Positions 1 to 5,917 of a DNA stretch of 8,249 bases are shown here, piece by piece. The notes under the pieces were generated by a model that searched no databases, was not told where the DNA came from, and was given only the letters and a program-made list of their open reading frames with translations. Origin of the DNA: Thiobacillus sp. UBA2186 (lineage in GTDB: Bacteria; Pseudomonadota; Gammaproteobacteria; Burkholderiales; Thiobacillaceae); NCBI GenBank assembly GCA_002327405.1, contig DCVO01000083.1, forward strand, positions 13,822-22,070, given 5' to 3'. The first letter of the stretch is position 1. Each line of letters starts with the position of its first letter. Made by a program: the position numbers and the translations under genes.

Positions 1-680
1 ACCACTATTTCTGGATCGGCACCCCGCAATACTGGCTGACCATCGGCGGCTTCTTCTCCGCCCTCGAGCCCGTCCCGCTGGTGGCGATGGTGGTACACGC
101 GGTATTCGATTCCGGCGTGCACCGGCTGAAAAACAGCAACCATCCGGCACTGGCCTGGACCATCGGCCAGGCCGCCGGCAACTTCTTCGGCGCCGGCGTG
201 TGGGGCTTCATGCACACCCTGCCGCAGATCAACCTGTACACCCACGGCACCCAGTGGACTGCCTCGCACGGCCACCTTGCCTTCTTCGGCGCCTACTCCA
301 CCGCGGTGATCGCCTTCTTCTACCTGGCCGCCCAGAAATCGCGCGGCAACGTCTGGATGAGCGGCAATCTCGTCGGCGGCTGGAAGTGGAAATGGTCGAT
401 GGCCCTGCTGTGGATCGGCATGATCGGCATGACCATGGCCCTGCTGATCGCCGGCTACGAGCAGTCGCAGATCGATCGTGCGGTCGGCGGCTCGACCTGG
501 ATGAGCTACTTCGCCGCGCAATCGCATCCCTGGTTCATGCAGGCGATGACATGGCGGCAGATTTCCGGCTACATCTTCAGCCTCGGCTATGTCCTGCTGG
601 TATGGGATCTGCTCACCATCGGCAAGCGCGAAACCCGCCCCGTGAGCGAATTGCATGCCGAGCAGCCGCAACCGGCCTGA
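1..680 (+). CDS. norB: Nitric oxide reductase subunit B (cNOR large subunit), 3' part only
   Basis: Catalytic heme-copper-oxidase-like subunit of the cytochrome-c-dependent nitric oxide reductase, which reduces 2 NO to N2O in the cytoplasmic membrane during denitrification. The frame is open from base 3, so the N-terminal half lies outside the window. The first full codon is His, in an HYFWIGTP motif. The partial codon before it ends in 'ac', which fits the His-His pair that ligates FeB. Counting from that His as residue 259 of Pseudomonas NorB places the Glu of SALEP at 280 and the histidines of SHGHLAFFG at 347 and 349. These match the conserved active-site Glu and the heme b3 and heme b ligands exactly. 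Several hydrophobic spans follow and the tail is short and hydrophilic (ends EQPQPA). All key residues in the visible part are intact. norC is expected upstream. A strong hairpin follows the stop, so the next genes look like a separate unit. Confidence 0.96.
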   Translation, partial: HYFWIGTPQYWLTIGGFFSALEPVPLVAMVVHAVFDSGVHRLKNSNHPALAWTIGQAAGNFFGAGVWGFMHTLPQINLYTHGTQWTASHGHLAFFGAYSTAVIAFFYLAAQKSRGNVWMSGNLVGGWKWKWSMALLWIGMIGMTMALLIAGYEQSQIDRAVGGSTWMSYFAAQSHPWFMQAMTWRQISGYIFSLGYVLLVWDLLTIGKRETRPVSELHAEQPQPA

Positions 681-688
681 CGCGGCAT

Positions 689-726
689 CCCGTGCGCGCA
701 GGCCTTGCCTGCCGCACGGGGTTTCC
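689..726 (+). terminator. Hairpin after norB, probable terminator
   Basis: CCCGTGCG plus GCAGGC (689-703, with C697 bulged) pair with GCCTGC plus CGCACGGG (707-720) around a CTT loop. This gives 14 base pairs starting 8 bases after the norB stop. The following GTTTCC is only a weak T tract, so termination may be partial or assisted by Rho. Confidence 0.55.
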
Positions 727-753
727 GGCGGATCACGCAGCCGCTTCCCGGGC

Positions 754-767
754 TTGATCCTCATCAA
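754..767 (+). promoter_or_regulatory. FNR/DNR/NNR-type operator
   Basis: TTGATCCTCATCAA is a perfect match to the TTGAT-N4-ATCAA box bound by FNR, ANR, DNR and NNR regulators, which respond to oxygen limitation or NO. Its centre (760.5) lies 41.5 bases before the start point predicted from the -10 at 790-795, the class II activator position. It would switch on the small membrane protein gene at 823 and possibly nnrS under denitrifying conditions. Which regulator binds cannot be read from the site. Confidence 0.88.
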
Positions 768-789
768 GGAAAACGGCGCCGGAATTGCG

Positions 790-795
790 CACAAT
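790..795 (+). promoter_or_regulatory. -10 element of the FNR-type promoter
   Basis: CACAAT resembles TATAAT at 4 of 6 positions and occupies exactly -12 to -7 if transcription starts near 802, as the FNR box spacing predicts. No separate -35 element is needed at such activator-dependent promoters. The leader to the ATG at 823 would be about 21 nt and contains the AGGAG ribosome binding site. Confidence 0.6.
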
Positions 796-822
796 GCTTA
801 CCACCCAAGCAGGAGTACATAA

Positions 823-933
823 ATGAGCCTTCAAAAAATTTTCGAGAAAAGCGAGAACACCGCCGTCGCCTTCATCGTCGCAATCTTCATCATTGTGCAC
901 TTCGGCCTGCTTTATCTTTTTACCCATATATAA
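823..933 (+). CDS. 36-residue single-span membrane protein in an FNR-type transcription unit
   Basis: A small gene whose product begins MSLQKIFEKS and ends FTHI. An AGGAG ribosome binding site (811-815) sits 7 bases before the ATG. The first 12 residues are polar or charged. Residues 13-33 are one unbroken hydrophobic stretch rich in Ile, Val, Phe and Leu, a membrane helix that contains one His (26). There is no signal peptidase site, so it is probably an inner-membrane microprotein. It is the first gene after a perfect FNR-type box and lies 172 bases before nnrS, which suggests expression during denitrification. I do not recognise its family. Small accessory proteins of heme-copper oxidases or NO-response membrane proteins are possible comparisons, but that is inference. 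Support for its being real comes from the ribosome binding site, promoter spacing and coherent helix; short length is the main doubt. Confidence 0.72.
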   Translation: MSLQKIFEKSENTAVAFIVAIFIIVHFGLLYLFTHI

Positions 934-1067
934 GCGTCCGTACGCGCCGCTTGCAACCCGGACTGCATGCTTCGGCAGGAAACAACCCCGGCTCGCCTCC
1001 GCACCGCAAGAAATGGGCGCCGACCTATCATCATTCCCGGGATGCCTCCACAGGCTCCTCCGTCCTT

Positions 1068-1094
1068 GCCGGGATCGCTTCCCGGCTTTTTTTT
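1068..1094 (+). terminator. Intrinsic terminator just before nnrS
   Basis: GCCGGGA (1068-1074), loop TCGCT, TCCCGGC (1080-1086), followed at once by eight T (1087-1094). This is a textbook Rho-independent terminator. It ends 12 bases before the nnrS ATG and directly abuts its putative ribosome binding site (GAAGAG, 1095-1100). A nearby palindrome TCCCGGGA (1035-1042) can pair with either arm, so it may act as an attenuator rather than a simple end of the small upstream transcript. Confidence 0.85.
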
Positions 1095-1105
1095 GAAGAG
1101 CGGCC

Positions 1106-2311
1106 ATGGCGCTGATATCGATCGAAGAGTCCAGACAAAAGCCCCCGCCCAATGGCTTTGCCCTCTTCGCCCTGGGCTTCAGGCCGTTCTTCCTCGCGGC
1201 CGGCATGTTTGCCGTGATCTCCATGGGCCTGTGGCTGGCCACGCTGCAAGGGGCGATCCAGGCACCGGCGGGGCTTTCCCCCACGGCCTGGCACGGACAC
1301 GAAATGCTGTTCGGCTATGCCGTCGCCGTCATTGCCGGCTTCCTGCTGACCGCGACGCAGAACTGGACCAGCATTCCCATGCCGAAAGGCGGCCCGCTCG
1401 CCGCCTTGTTCGCGCTCTGGCTGGCCGGGCGTCTGCTGCCTTACCTGCCCCTGCCCCATGCCGTCTCTGCCCTCGTCGATCTCGCGTTCCTGCCCACCGT
1501 GATGCTGGCCGTGCTGCGCCCGGTGCTGCGCACGAAACAGACGCGCAACTACGCCTTCCCGGTCATGCTGCTGGGACTGACCCTGGCCAACGCCCTGTTC
1601 CATGCCTCCGCTCTGGGCTACGGCCCCGCCTACGCGCCGGCCGGACTCAAGCTCGCGCTCTATCTTATCGTGCTGATGATGGTGGTGATGGGCGGCCGCG
1701 TCATTCCCTATTTCACCGAGCGGCGCCTGAACTCTCCCTCCAGTAAGTGGACGGTGGTGGAATGGCTGGCCCCTGCTACAACCCTGGCACTGCTGGCCGC
1801 GGCCCTTGCCGTCCAGTTGCTGGATCGCGGATATGCGCTGCTTGTCGTCATTGCAACTGCAGCAGCCATCGTGCATGCCATCCGCCTCGCCGGCTGGCAG
1901 GACAAACGCCTGTGGCAAGTGCCTCTGTTGTGGGTGCTGCACCTGGGTTATGGCTGGATCGCCGTCGGCTTCGCGCTCGATGCGTTTGCCGCCGCCGGCC
2001 TGGCCTCGCCTTTCCTTGCCCTGCACGCCTACGCCACCGGCGGCATCGGCGTGCTGACCCTGGGCATGATGGCGCGCGTCTCACTAGGCCACACCGGACG
2101 CATTCTGGAAGCGCCGCGCGTCATGGCCTGGGCTTTCGCCGCCATCAACCTCTCGGCCGCGGCGCGGGTGTTCGGGCCGCTGTTAATGCCCGCGCAGACA
2201 GCCCTGTTCCATCAGCTCGGCGGCGTGCTGTGGATCGCGGCCTTCGCCGCCTTCGCCGTGGTTTATGCGCCCATGCTCTGGCATCCGCGCGTGGACGGGA
2301 AGCCGGGTTGA
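1106..2311 (+). CDS. nnrS: NnrS family heme- and copper-containing membrane protein
   Basis: A 401-residue polytopic inner-membrane protein of the NnrS family. NnrS proteins occur with denitrification and NO-detoxification genes. They are reported to contain heme and copper and to protect cells from nitrosative stress; their biochemical reaction is not settled. Family motifs are visible in order: LGFRPFFLAAG near residues 23-33, AWHGHEMLFGYA at 61-72, NWT at 86-88, GGRVIPYFTERRL at 196-208, LHAYATGGIG at 306-315 and MMARVSLGHTGR at 321-332. The conserved histidines in WHGHE, LHAYA and LGHTGR are candidate metal ligands. About 10-12 hydrophobic spans fill the rest. Length is normal for the family. 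The ATG at 1106 is preceded by GAAGAG at 5 bases. An intrinsic terminator lies immediately upstream, so transcription from the FNR-type promoter at about 802 must read through it. Confidence 0.95.
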   Translation: MALISIEESRQKPPPNGFALFALGFRPFFLAAGMFAVISMGLWLATLQGAIQAPAGLSPTAWHGHEMLFGYAVAVIAGFLLTATQNWTSIPMPKGGPLAALFALWLAGRLLPYLPLPHAVSALVDLAFLPTVMLAVLRPVLRTKQTRNYAFPVMLLGLTLANALFHASALGYGPAYAPAGLKLALYLIVLMMVVMGGRVIPYFTERRLNSPSSKWTVVEWLAPATTLALLAAALAVQLLDRGYALLVVIATAAAIVHAIRLAGWQDKRLWQVPLLWVLHLGYGWIAVGFALDAFAAAGLASPFLALHAYATGGIGVLTLGMMARVSLGHTGRILEAPRVMAWAFAAINLSAAARVFGPLLMPAQTALFHQLGGVLWIAAFAAFAVVYAPMLWHPRVDGKPG

Positions 2312-2335
2312 ATCATTAACCCATCCCACAATCTG

Positions 2336-2364
2336 GTGACAAAAGGCACACACCGCCCTATACT
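2336..2364 (+). promoter_or_regulatory. Sigma70-type promoter of the toxin-antitoxin pair
   Basis: GTGACA (2336-2341) and TATACT (2359-2364) each match consensus at 5 of 6 positions and are separated by exactly 17 bases. Transcription would start near 2371, which is the first base of the toxin ATG. No ribosome binding site precedes that ATG, so the mRNA is predicted to be leaderless. Confidence 0.72.
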
Positions 2365-2370
2365 GGCCGC

Positions 2371-2664
2371 ATGAAACCTTTTCGTTGGAATCACGAGAAG
2401 AACGAGCAGCTAAAGGCCGAGCGCGGCCTCTCTTTCGAGGAAATCGTCCTGGCTGTCGAAGCCGAAGGTCTGCTGGATGTGTTGCAGCACCCCAATCCGG
2501 GCAAGCACCCGAACCAGTTGGTGTTTGTCGTCGCGCTCAATGGCTATGCCTGTCTGGTTCCCTTTGTCGAAGAGAAGGACTATTTTTTTCTGAAAACAAT
2601 CATTCCCAGCCGCAAGGCAACGCGGGACTATTTGAAGCAAGGTGGCTCAGATGAAAAAGCGTGA
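2371..2664 (+). CDS. BrnT-like toxin of a type II toxin-antitoxin pair
   Basis: A 97-residue soluble protein that opens KPFRWNHEKNEQLK and continues with GLSFEEIV (residues 19-26), the N-terminal signature of BrnT-type toxins (family pattern F-W-D-x-x-K-N ... HG-x-SFEEA). The later segment VFVVALNGYACLVPF and the helix IIPSRKATRDYL fit the beta-sheet core and C-terminal helix of these RelE-fold ribonucleases. BrnT toxins inhibit growth by cleaving RNA and are neutralised by a DNA-binding partner. The toxin comes first and the antitoxin second, the usual brnT-brnA order, with a 14-base overlap. The start rests on the family N-terminus and on promoter position; no ribosome binding site is present. 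The assignment to BrnT rather than a sister RelE-like family is by motif only. Confidence 0.8.
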   Translation: MKPFRWNHEKNEQLKAERGLSFEEIVLAVEAEGLLDVLQHPNPGKHPNQLVFVVALNGYACLVPFVEEKDYFFLKTIIPSRKATRDYLKQGGSDEKA

Positions 2665-2977
2665 CCCTTTCGAAGAGGACATCCTCGCCGCATACGAAAA
2701 GGGCGAACTCAAGTCCGTTGTCCGGTCAAAGGCGCAACTCAAACGCTACCAGGAGGCGGCCCAAGCCACCTTCATCAAGGATCGGCGCGTCAATATCCGT
2801 CTTTCTTCCCCCGACCTCATGGATATCCAGGCGCGCGCCCTGGAAGAAGGCATTCCCTACCAAACCCTGATCGCCAGCGTGCTGCACAAATTCGTCACGG
2901 GCAGGCTGGTTGAAAAGCCGTCCCGGCTGACTTCCCGTACCAGCCGGACTACGCGCAAACGGGCGGGAAACCCTTGA
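2651..2977 (+). CDS. CopG/BrnA-like ribbon-helix-helix antitoxin
   Basis: A 108-residue antitoxin partner of the preceding toxin. The ATG at 2651 is chosen over a GTG at 2642 because AAGGTGG (2639-2645) gives a ribosome binding site 5 bases upstream. It overlaps the toxin stop by 14 bases, so translation is probably coupled. The N-terminal part (residues 1-42, acidic then mixed, starting KKRDPFEEDIL) is typical of the toxin-binding region in CopG-type antitoxins. Residues 44-87 (DRRVNIRLSSPDLMDIQ, then a helix, GIPYQTLIASVLHKF) have the strand-helix-helix pattern of a ribbon-helix-helix DNA-binding domain. Such antitoxins normally repress their own promoter, here presumably at 2336-2364. The C-terminal tail (91-106) is unusually rich in Ser, Thr and Arg and may add non-specific DNA contact. 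Confidence 0.84.
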   Translation: MKKRDPFEEDILAAYEKGELKSVVRSKAQLKRYQEAAQATFIKDRRVNIRLSSPDLMDIQARALEEGIPYQTLIASVLHKFVTGRLVEKPSRLTSRTSRTTRKRAGNP

Positions 2978-3052
2978 ACAACTAGATCGCCACGTTAAAT
3001 CGGTTGGGGCCCGGCGTTTGCTCCCTCTCCGTTAAGCTTTTCTCAGCCTTGT

Positions 3053-3119
3053 CCCCCTCTCCCTCTGGGAGAGGGCGGGGTGAGGGCGGCGAAGCCGGGG
3101 AGAGGTTGGGGTGAGGGCG
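3053..3119. repeat. GC-rich interspersed repeat with perfect hairpin
   Basis: CCCTCTCCC (3055-3063) and GGGAGAGGG (3067-3075) form a perfect 9-bp stem with a TCT loop. GGGGTGAGGGCG occurs at 3077-3088 and again at 3108-3119, 31 bases apart. Pyrimidine-rich fragments CTCCCTCTCC also occur upstream near 3021. Elements of this CCCTCTCCC / GGGAGAGGG / GGGTGAGGG type are widespread intergenic repeats in proteobacteria (family knowledge). It sits between two converging genes (antitoxin on +, patatin on -) and could serve as a bidirectional transcription block. Confidence 0.7.
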
Positions 3120-3150
3120 CGGTCCTCGCGACGGCTTTTGCAGACTTTTC

Positions 3151-4014
3151 TTAGCGCAACCGCGCCTTGGCCAGCTTGGCCTTCAACTCCGCCATCACCA
3201 CCGCGGCCGCCTTCTCGCCCTCCAGGATGGCGAGATGTCTATCCTCGAAATCGGTGCTGCTCACCGCCGCCGTCTGCGGCCGGATCACGACGTCGGCTCC
3301 CTTCAGCTCGTGCTGGCTGAGGCTGTGGCCCATGATGGCGAAGGTCTGCAGCAGCACGTCCAGCGTGCCTGTTGGAATTTCGCGTCGGCTCACGTTGGAA
3401 ATGTCTACCGCGATCACGAAGTCCGCGCCCATCGCGCGCGCCGGCTGCACCGGCACCGGCGAGGTGAGCCCGCCGTCCACGTATTCGCGGCCGTTGATCT
3501 CGATGGGCTGGAACACCCCCGGCACCGCGCTGGATGCGCGCACCGCCATGCCCGTGTTGCCCTGGCGGAACACCACCATCTCGCCGCTGCGCAGATCGGT
3601 TGCCACGATGCCCAGGGACCTGGGCAGCTTCTGGATGGGCAGGCCCTTCACCTTTTGATTGATGAAATCCTGCAGCGCCTCGCCCTTCAGCACCCCGCGG
3701 TTGGGCAAGGTCCAGTCCGCCACCATGTCCTCCTGCATATCCAGCGCCAGCTTCTGCAGGTCGAAACCCTTCATGCCCGAGGCGTACAACGCCCCCACCA
3801 CCGAGCCCGCGCTGGTGCCCACCACCATGTCCGGAGCTATACCCTGCGCCTCCAGCGCCTTGATCACCCCGATGTGCGCAAACCCGCGCGCCGCCCCGCC
3901 GCCCAGGACGAGGGCGATCTTGGGCGCGGGCTTGGGGGTCACGACCGGCGGGGGCGGCGGGGTGGCGCAGGCGGAAAGGAGTGCGACAATCAGAAAAACG
4001 GGCAGGAAACGCAT
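3151..4014 (-). CDS. Patatin-like phospholipase, putative lipoprotein (RssA-like)
   Basis: A 287-residue patatin-family serine hydrolase that would cleave acyl esters such as phospholipids with a Ser-Asp dyad. The ATG at 4014 gives MRFLPVFLIVALLSAC: a short signal peptide ending in a lipobox (LSAC, Cys16), then a Pro-rich linker (19-31). The mature protein is thus predicted to be lipid-anchored on the periplasmic side. Patatin motifs in order are the oxyanion loop GGGAARG (38-44), nucleophile elbow GTSAG (66-70, Ser68) and DGG (180-182, Asp180). An in-frame GTG at 4062 would add 16 residues and bury the signal peptide, so it is rejected. Neither start has a clear ribosome binding site. A CATAAT at 4051-4046 could be a -10 giving a leader of about 25 nt. 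Neighbouring genes do not suggest a specific pathway. Confidence 0.9.
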   Translation of the reverse strand: MRFLPVFLIVALLSACATPPPPPVVTPKPAPKIALVLGGGAARGFAHIGVIKALEAQGIAPDMVVGTSAGSVVGALYASGMKGFDLQKLALDMQEDMVADWTLPNRGVLKGEALQDFINQKVKGLPIQKLPRSLGIVATDLRSGEMVVFRQGNTGMAVRASSAVPGVFQPIEINGREYVDGGLTSPVPVQPARAMGADFVIAVDISNVSRREIPTGTLDVLLQTFAIMGHSLSQHELKGADVVIRPQTAAVSSTDFEDRHLAILEGEKAAAVVMAELKAKLAKARLR

Positions 4015-4343
4015 GGGGGAAACCAGATATTCGTTCAGGAACCGAATTATGGCGCCTGGCACGGCAAGCGAGTGGATTCTTGGGGAACAACGATGGCTGA
4101 AATCGGCCAGTAGCGGACTTAAAGGGTGACCGGCTTAGATGGCCGTTCCTAGCTAGGTAGCGGTCATTCGACTAGGCCAAACGACATATCCCCGCGCCTC
4201 TTTTTTCATAACATAATAATCGGACGCAGCGCAGTTAATACCAATATAAATCAGGGGATAGCCATTGAACACGCACTTCTCTTTATTCAATAATGTCCGG
4301 ACACAGGCGTCCGTATATTAACTGCTAGGCCAATGGAAAAATC
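4015..4343. other. Gene-free AT-rich upstream region of the island
   Basis: No convincing coding sequence is visible. Near its left side lies a degenerate repeat (4093-4120, with GGCCAGTAGCGGAC) and a related TAGCGGTCATTCGAC at 4158-4172. From about 4190 the sequence turns AT-rich, marking the island edge. It contains a perfect 10-bp palindrome TGTCCGGACA (4294-4303). A perfect inverted pair GCAGTTAATA (4231-4240) and TATTAACTGC (4316-4325) is also present, as is a second pair CGGACGC (4221-4227) and GCGTCCG (4307-4313). These interleave rather than nest. They may be operators for the gene at 4344. TTGAAC at 4265-4270 is a possible -35, but no good -10 is at the right distance. Confidence 0.5.
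4093..4120 (-). repeat. Left flanking copy of a degenerate repeat
   Basis: ATGGCTGAAATCGGCCAG and the following TAGCGGACTT resemble, in inverted orientation, the segment at 7401-7432. About 14 of the first 19 positions match, with the core GGCCAG shared. It lies just outside the AT-rich island. It is probably a short dispersed chromosomal repeat; the similarity is visible but modest. Confidence 0.4.
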
Positions 4344-4640
4344 ATGACTGAAATTGACAAAATCATGGAGAACCAACTTTTAGTTTCGGTTTTGCTATTG
4401 GTGCTCGGCGCCATCATCACTTTGATATTTACGAAACTATCCGCAAAAACTGGCACGCTAAGATATTTCGTTACGTCCAACAAAGTTGGGATCTCAGCTG
4501 ATGATCAGGTATTCGGTTCGGTGCGTCTAACTTGGCAGGGGCATGAAGTACGGAATCTTTATCTCTGCACAATACAAGTCGAAAACACCACTACCCAAGA
4601 TTATGAAAATATTCAGTTCAAGGTTTACTCTGGGCAGGAA

Positions 4641-4643
4641 ACG
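4641..4643 (+). repeat. Target site duplication, left copy (ACG)
   Basis: ACG immediately outside the left inverted repeat is repeated at 5918-5920 outside the right one. A 3-bp duplication is normal for IS3-family insertions, and the copy count is confirmed by restoration of the interrupted reading frame. Confidence 0.8.
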
Positions 4644-4732
4644 AGAGCCGGACCCGGAAATTCGGACAGGCCGATAAGTGATAGCCTTGCTTGATGAACC
4701 GGCCCGCGAGGGCCAGAGAATGGAGCAGGAGC

Positions 4733-5035
4733 ATGGCAAGACGCAAACGGCGGAATCACTCGCCGACCTTCAAGGCCCAAGTGGCGATAGCCGCCCTCAA
4801 GGGCGACAAGACCTTGGCCGAACTGGCGCAACAGTATGACGTACACCCCAACCAGGTCACCGACTGGAAGAGCCAGTTGCTGGAACGCGCGGCGCAGGCC
4901 TTCGGCGAGACGGGCGCGGCAGCGCCGGAGCCCGATCTCAAGACCCTGCATGCCAAGATCGGGCAGTTGACGCTGGAGAACGATTTTTTAGAAAGCGCGC
5001 TCACCAAGGCGGGCTTGCTGAGCGCAAAGCGATGA
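4733..5035 (+). CDS. IS3-family transposase OrfA (helix-turn-helix subunit)
   Basis: A 100-residue protein starting MARRKRRNHSPTFKAQVAI. Residues 10-50 form the IS3-type helix-turn-helix (LAELAQQYDVHPNQVTDWK) that recognises the element ends. It is followed by a leucine-heptad region (about 63-92, LKTLHAKIGQLTLENDFLE) used for multimerisation. The ATG at 4733 is chosen because GGAG (4722-4725) lies 7 bases upstream; a TTG at 4691 would add an unrelated 14-residue tail. Near its 3' end a slippery T TTT TTA (4984-4990) permits a -1 shift into orfB. Its stop overlaps the orfB start as ATGA (5032-5035). Confidence 0.92.
   Translation: MARRKRRNHSPTFKAQVAIAALKGDKTLAELAQQYDVHPNQVTDWKSQLLERAAQAFGETGAAAPEPDLKTLHAKIGQLTLENDFLESALTKAGLLSAKR
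4984..5025 (+). promoter_or_regulatory. Programmed -1 frameshift signal of the IS
   Basis: The heptamer T TTT TTA (4984-4990) is in the X XXY YYZ phase of orfA. Slipping one base back leads through AGA AAG CGC and onward into the orfB frame with no stop before the orfB ATG at 5032. Six bases after the heptamer a stem starts: GCGCTCA (4997-5003) with TGAGCGC (5019-5025). An inner CAAG/CTTG stem (5005-5008, 5014-5017) follows after one C.C mismatch, with a 5-base loop. The slippery site, short spacer and stem are the standard arrangement that makes the OrfAB fusion transposase. Confidence 0.75.
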
Positions 5036-5859
5036 TCGACCGCACCCACGACCTGCCGTTGACCCGGCAGTGCCAGATTCTCGATCTGGCCCGATCCACC
5101 GCCTACTACAAACCGGAGCCGACCTCGGCGGAAGAGCTGGCGCTCATGCGCCGCATGGACGAACTGCATCTGGAGCACCCGTTTGCGGGCAGCCGGATGC
5201 TGCGCGACCTGCTACGCAAGGAGGGTTATCCGGTCAACCGCAAACGGGTACGCAGGCTGATGAAGAAGATGGGCATCGAGGCGCTGTACCGCAAGCCCAA
5301 CACCAGCGCCAGGCACACTGCCCATCCGGTCTATCCCTACCTTCTGCGCAATCAGATCATCGACCGCCCCAACCAGGTCTGGGCCATGGATATCACCTAC
5401 ATTCCCATGCGCCGGGGGTTTGTCTATCTGGCGGCGGTTCTGGACTGGGCCACTCGCCGAGTCTTGTCCTGGCGGCTGTCGAATACGCTCACCACCGACT
5501 TCTGTCTGGACGCGGTGAACGAGGCCATCGCACGCCATGGCTGCCCGGAAATCTTCAACACCGACCAGGGCAGCCAGTTCACCAGCGCCGAATTCACTGA
5601 CTTGCTCAAGACGCACTCGATCCAGATCAGCATGGATGGCAAAGGCTGCTGGCGCGACAACGTCTTCGTCGAGCGGCTGTGGAAGAGCGTGAAGTACGAA
5701 GAAGTCTATCTGCGCGCCTACGACTCGGTTTCTGAAGCCCGTGCGAGCCTGGCAAGGTACTTCGGCTTCTACAACACGCGCCGACCGCACCAGGCGCTTG
5801 ACGGCCAGACGCCGGATGAGATTTACTTCAGCAACCTGCAGGAAAAAATCGCGGCATGA
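5032..5859 (+). CDS. IS3-family transposase OrfB (DDE catalytic subunit)
   Basis: A 275-residue protein supplying the integrase-like catalytic domain. Residues 1-90 hold the IS3-type helical region (FAGSRMLRDLL and KRVRRLMKKMGIEALYRKP). The rve-type catalytic core runs from about 112 to 270. Catalytic residues are Asp120 (in WAMDITYIP), Asp178 (in FNTDQGSQFTS) and Glu214 (in VERLWKSVKYEE). There are 35 residues between the second Asp and the Glu, as in DD(35)E transposases. The C-terminal YNTRRPHQALDGQTP motif is typical. It can be made alone from the ATG at 5032, coupled to orfA by the ATGA overlap, or as a fusion with OrfA through the frameshift at 4984-4990. No damage is visible. Confidence 0.96.
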   Translation: MIDRTHDLPLTRQCQILDLARSTAYYKPEPTSAEELALMRRMDELHLEHPFAGSRMLRDLLRKEGYPVNRKRVRRLMKKMGIEALYRKPNTSARHTAHPVYPYLLRNQIIDRPNQVWAMDITYIPMRRGFVYLAAVLDWATRRVLSWRLSNTLTTDFCLDAVNEAIARHGCPEIFNTDQGSQFTSAEFTDLLKTHSIQISMDGKGCWRDNVFVERLWKSVKYEEVYLRAYDSVSEARASLARYFGFYNTRRPHQALDGQTPDEIYFSNLQEKIAA

Positions 5860-5917
5860 ACCGCAAGGCTTCACTTATCAAGGCAGATTTACTGTCCAAA
5901 TAAATGGGTCCGGCTCT

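Larger units (their letters stand above)
4644..5917 (+). mobile_element. Complete IS3-family insertion sequence, 1274 bp
   Basis: The left end reads AGAGCCGGACCCGGAAATT and the right end, on the other strand, AGAGCCGGACCCATTTATT. Both continue with GGACAG, so the terminal inverted repeats are about 26 bp with a perfect first 12. Similarity resumes inside (GATAAGTGATAGCCTTGC at 4672-4689 against the complement of 5863-5879). Flanking ACG triplets at 4641-4643 and 5918-5920 are the target duplication. The element holds orfA and orfB of an IS3-type transposase, both intact, and a frameshift signal. The ends do not begin with the common TG. Both transposase frames are open and the ends are well preserved, so it may still be active or recently arrived. 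Its GC content is like the host chromosome, unlike the AT-rich gene it entered. Subgroup within IS3 is not resolved. Confidence 0.92.

Noticed and set aside
1031..2026. Long open frame on the - strand opposite nnrS
   Set aside because: It has low-complexity Gln/Gly/Arg-rich composition with no recognisable motif, and lies antisense to a clear NnrS protein; typical of antisense frames in GC-rich genes.
2305..2322. Small hairpin GGGTT/AACCC at the nnrS stop as a terminator
   Set aside because: Only 5 bp, an 8-base loop and no T tract.
4015..4062. GTG at 4062 as the patatin start
   Set aside because: It would place 16 extra residues before a well-formed lipoprotein signal peptide; no ribosome binding site supports it.
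3235..4113. Long + strand frames opposite the patatin gene
   Set aside because: His/Arg-rich translations without motifs; the - strand frame carries all patatin motifs and a lipobox.
4231..4325. The GCAGTTAATA/TATTAACTGC pair as a third attC site preceding the first island gene
   Set aside because: The box order is reversed (GTT-box left, AAC-box right) and neither box fits RYYYAAC or GTTRRRY; there is also no stepped stem between them.
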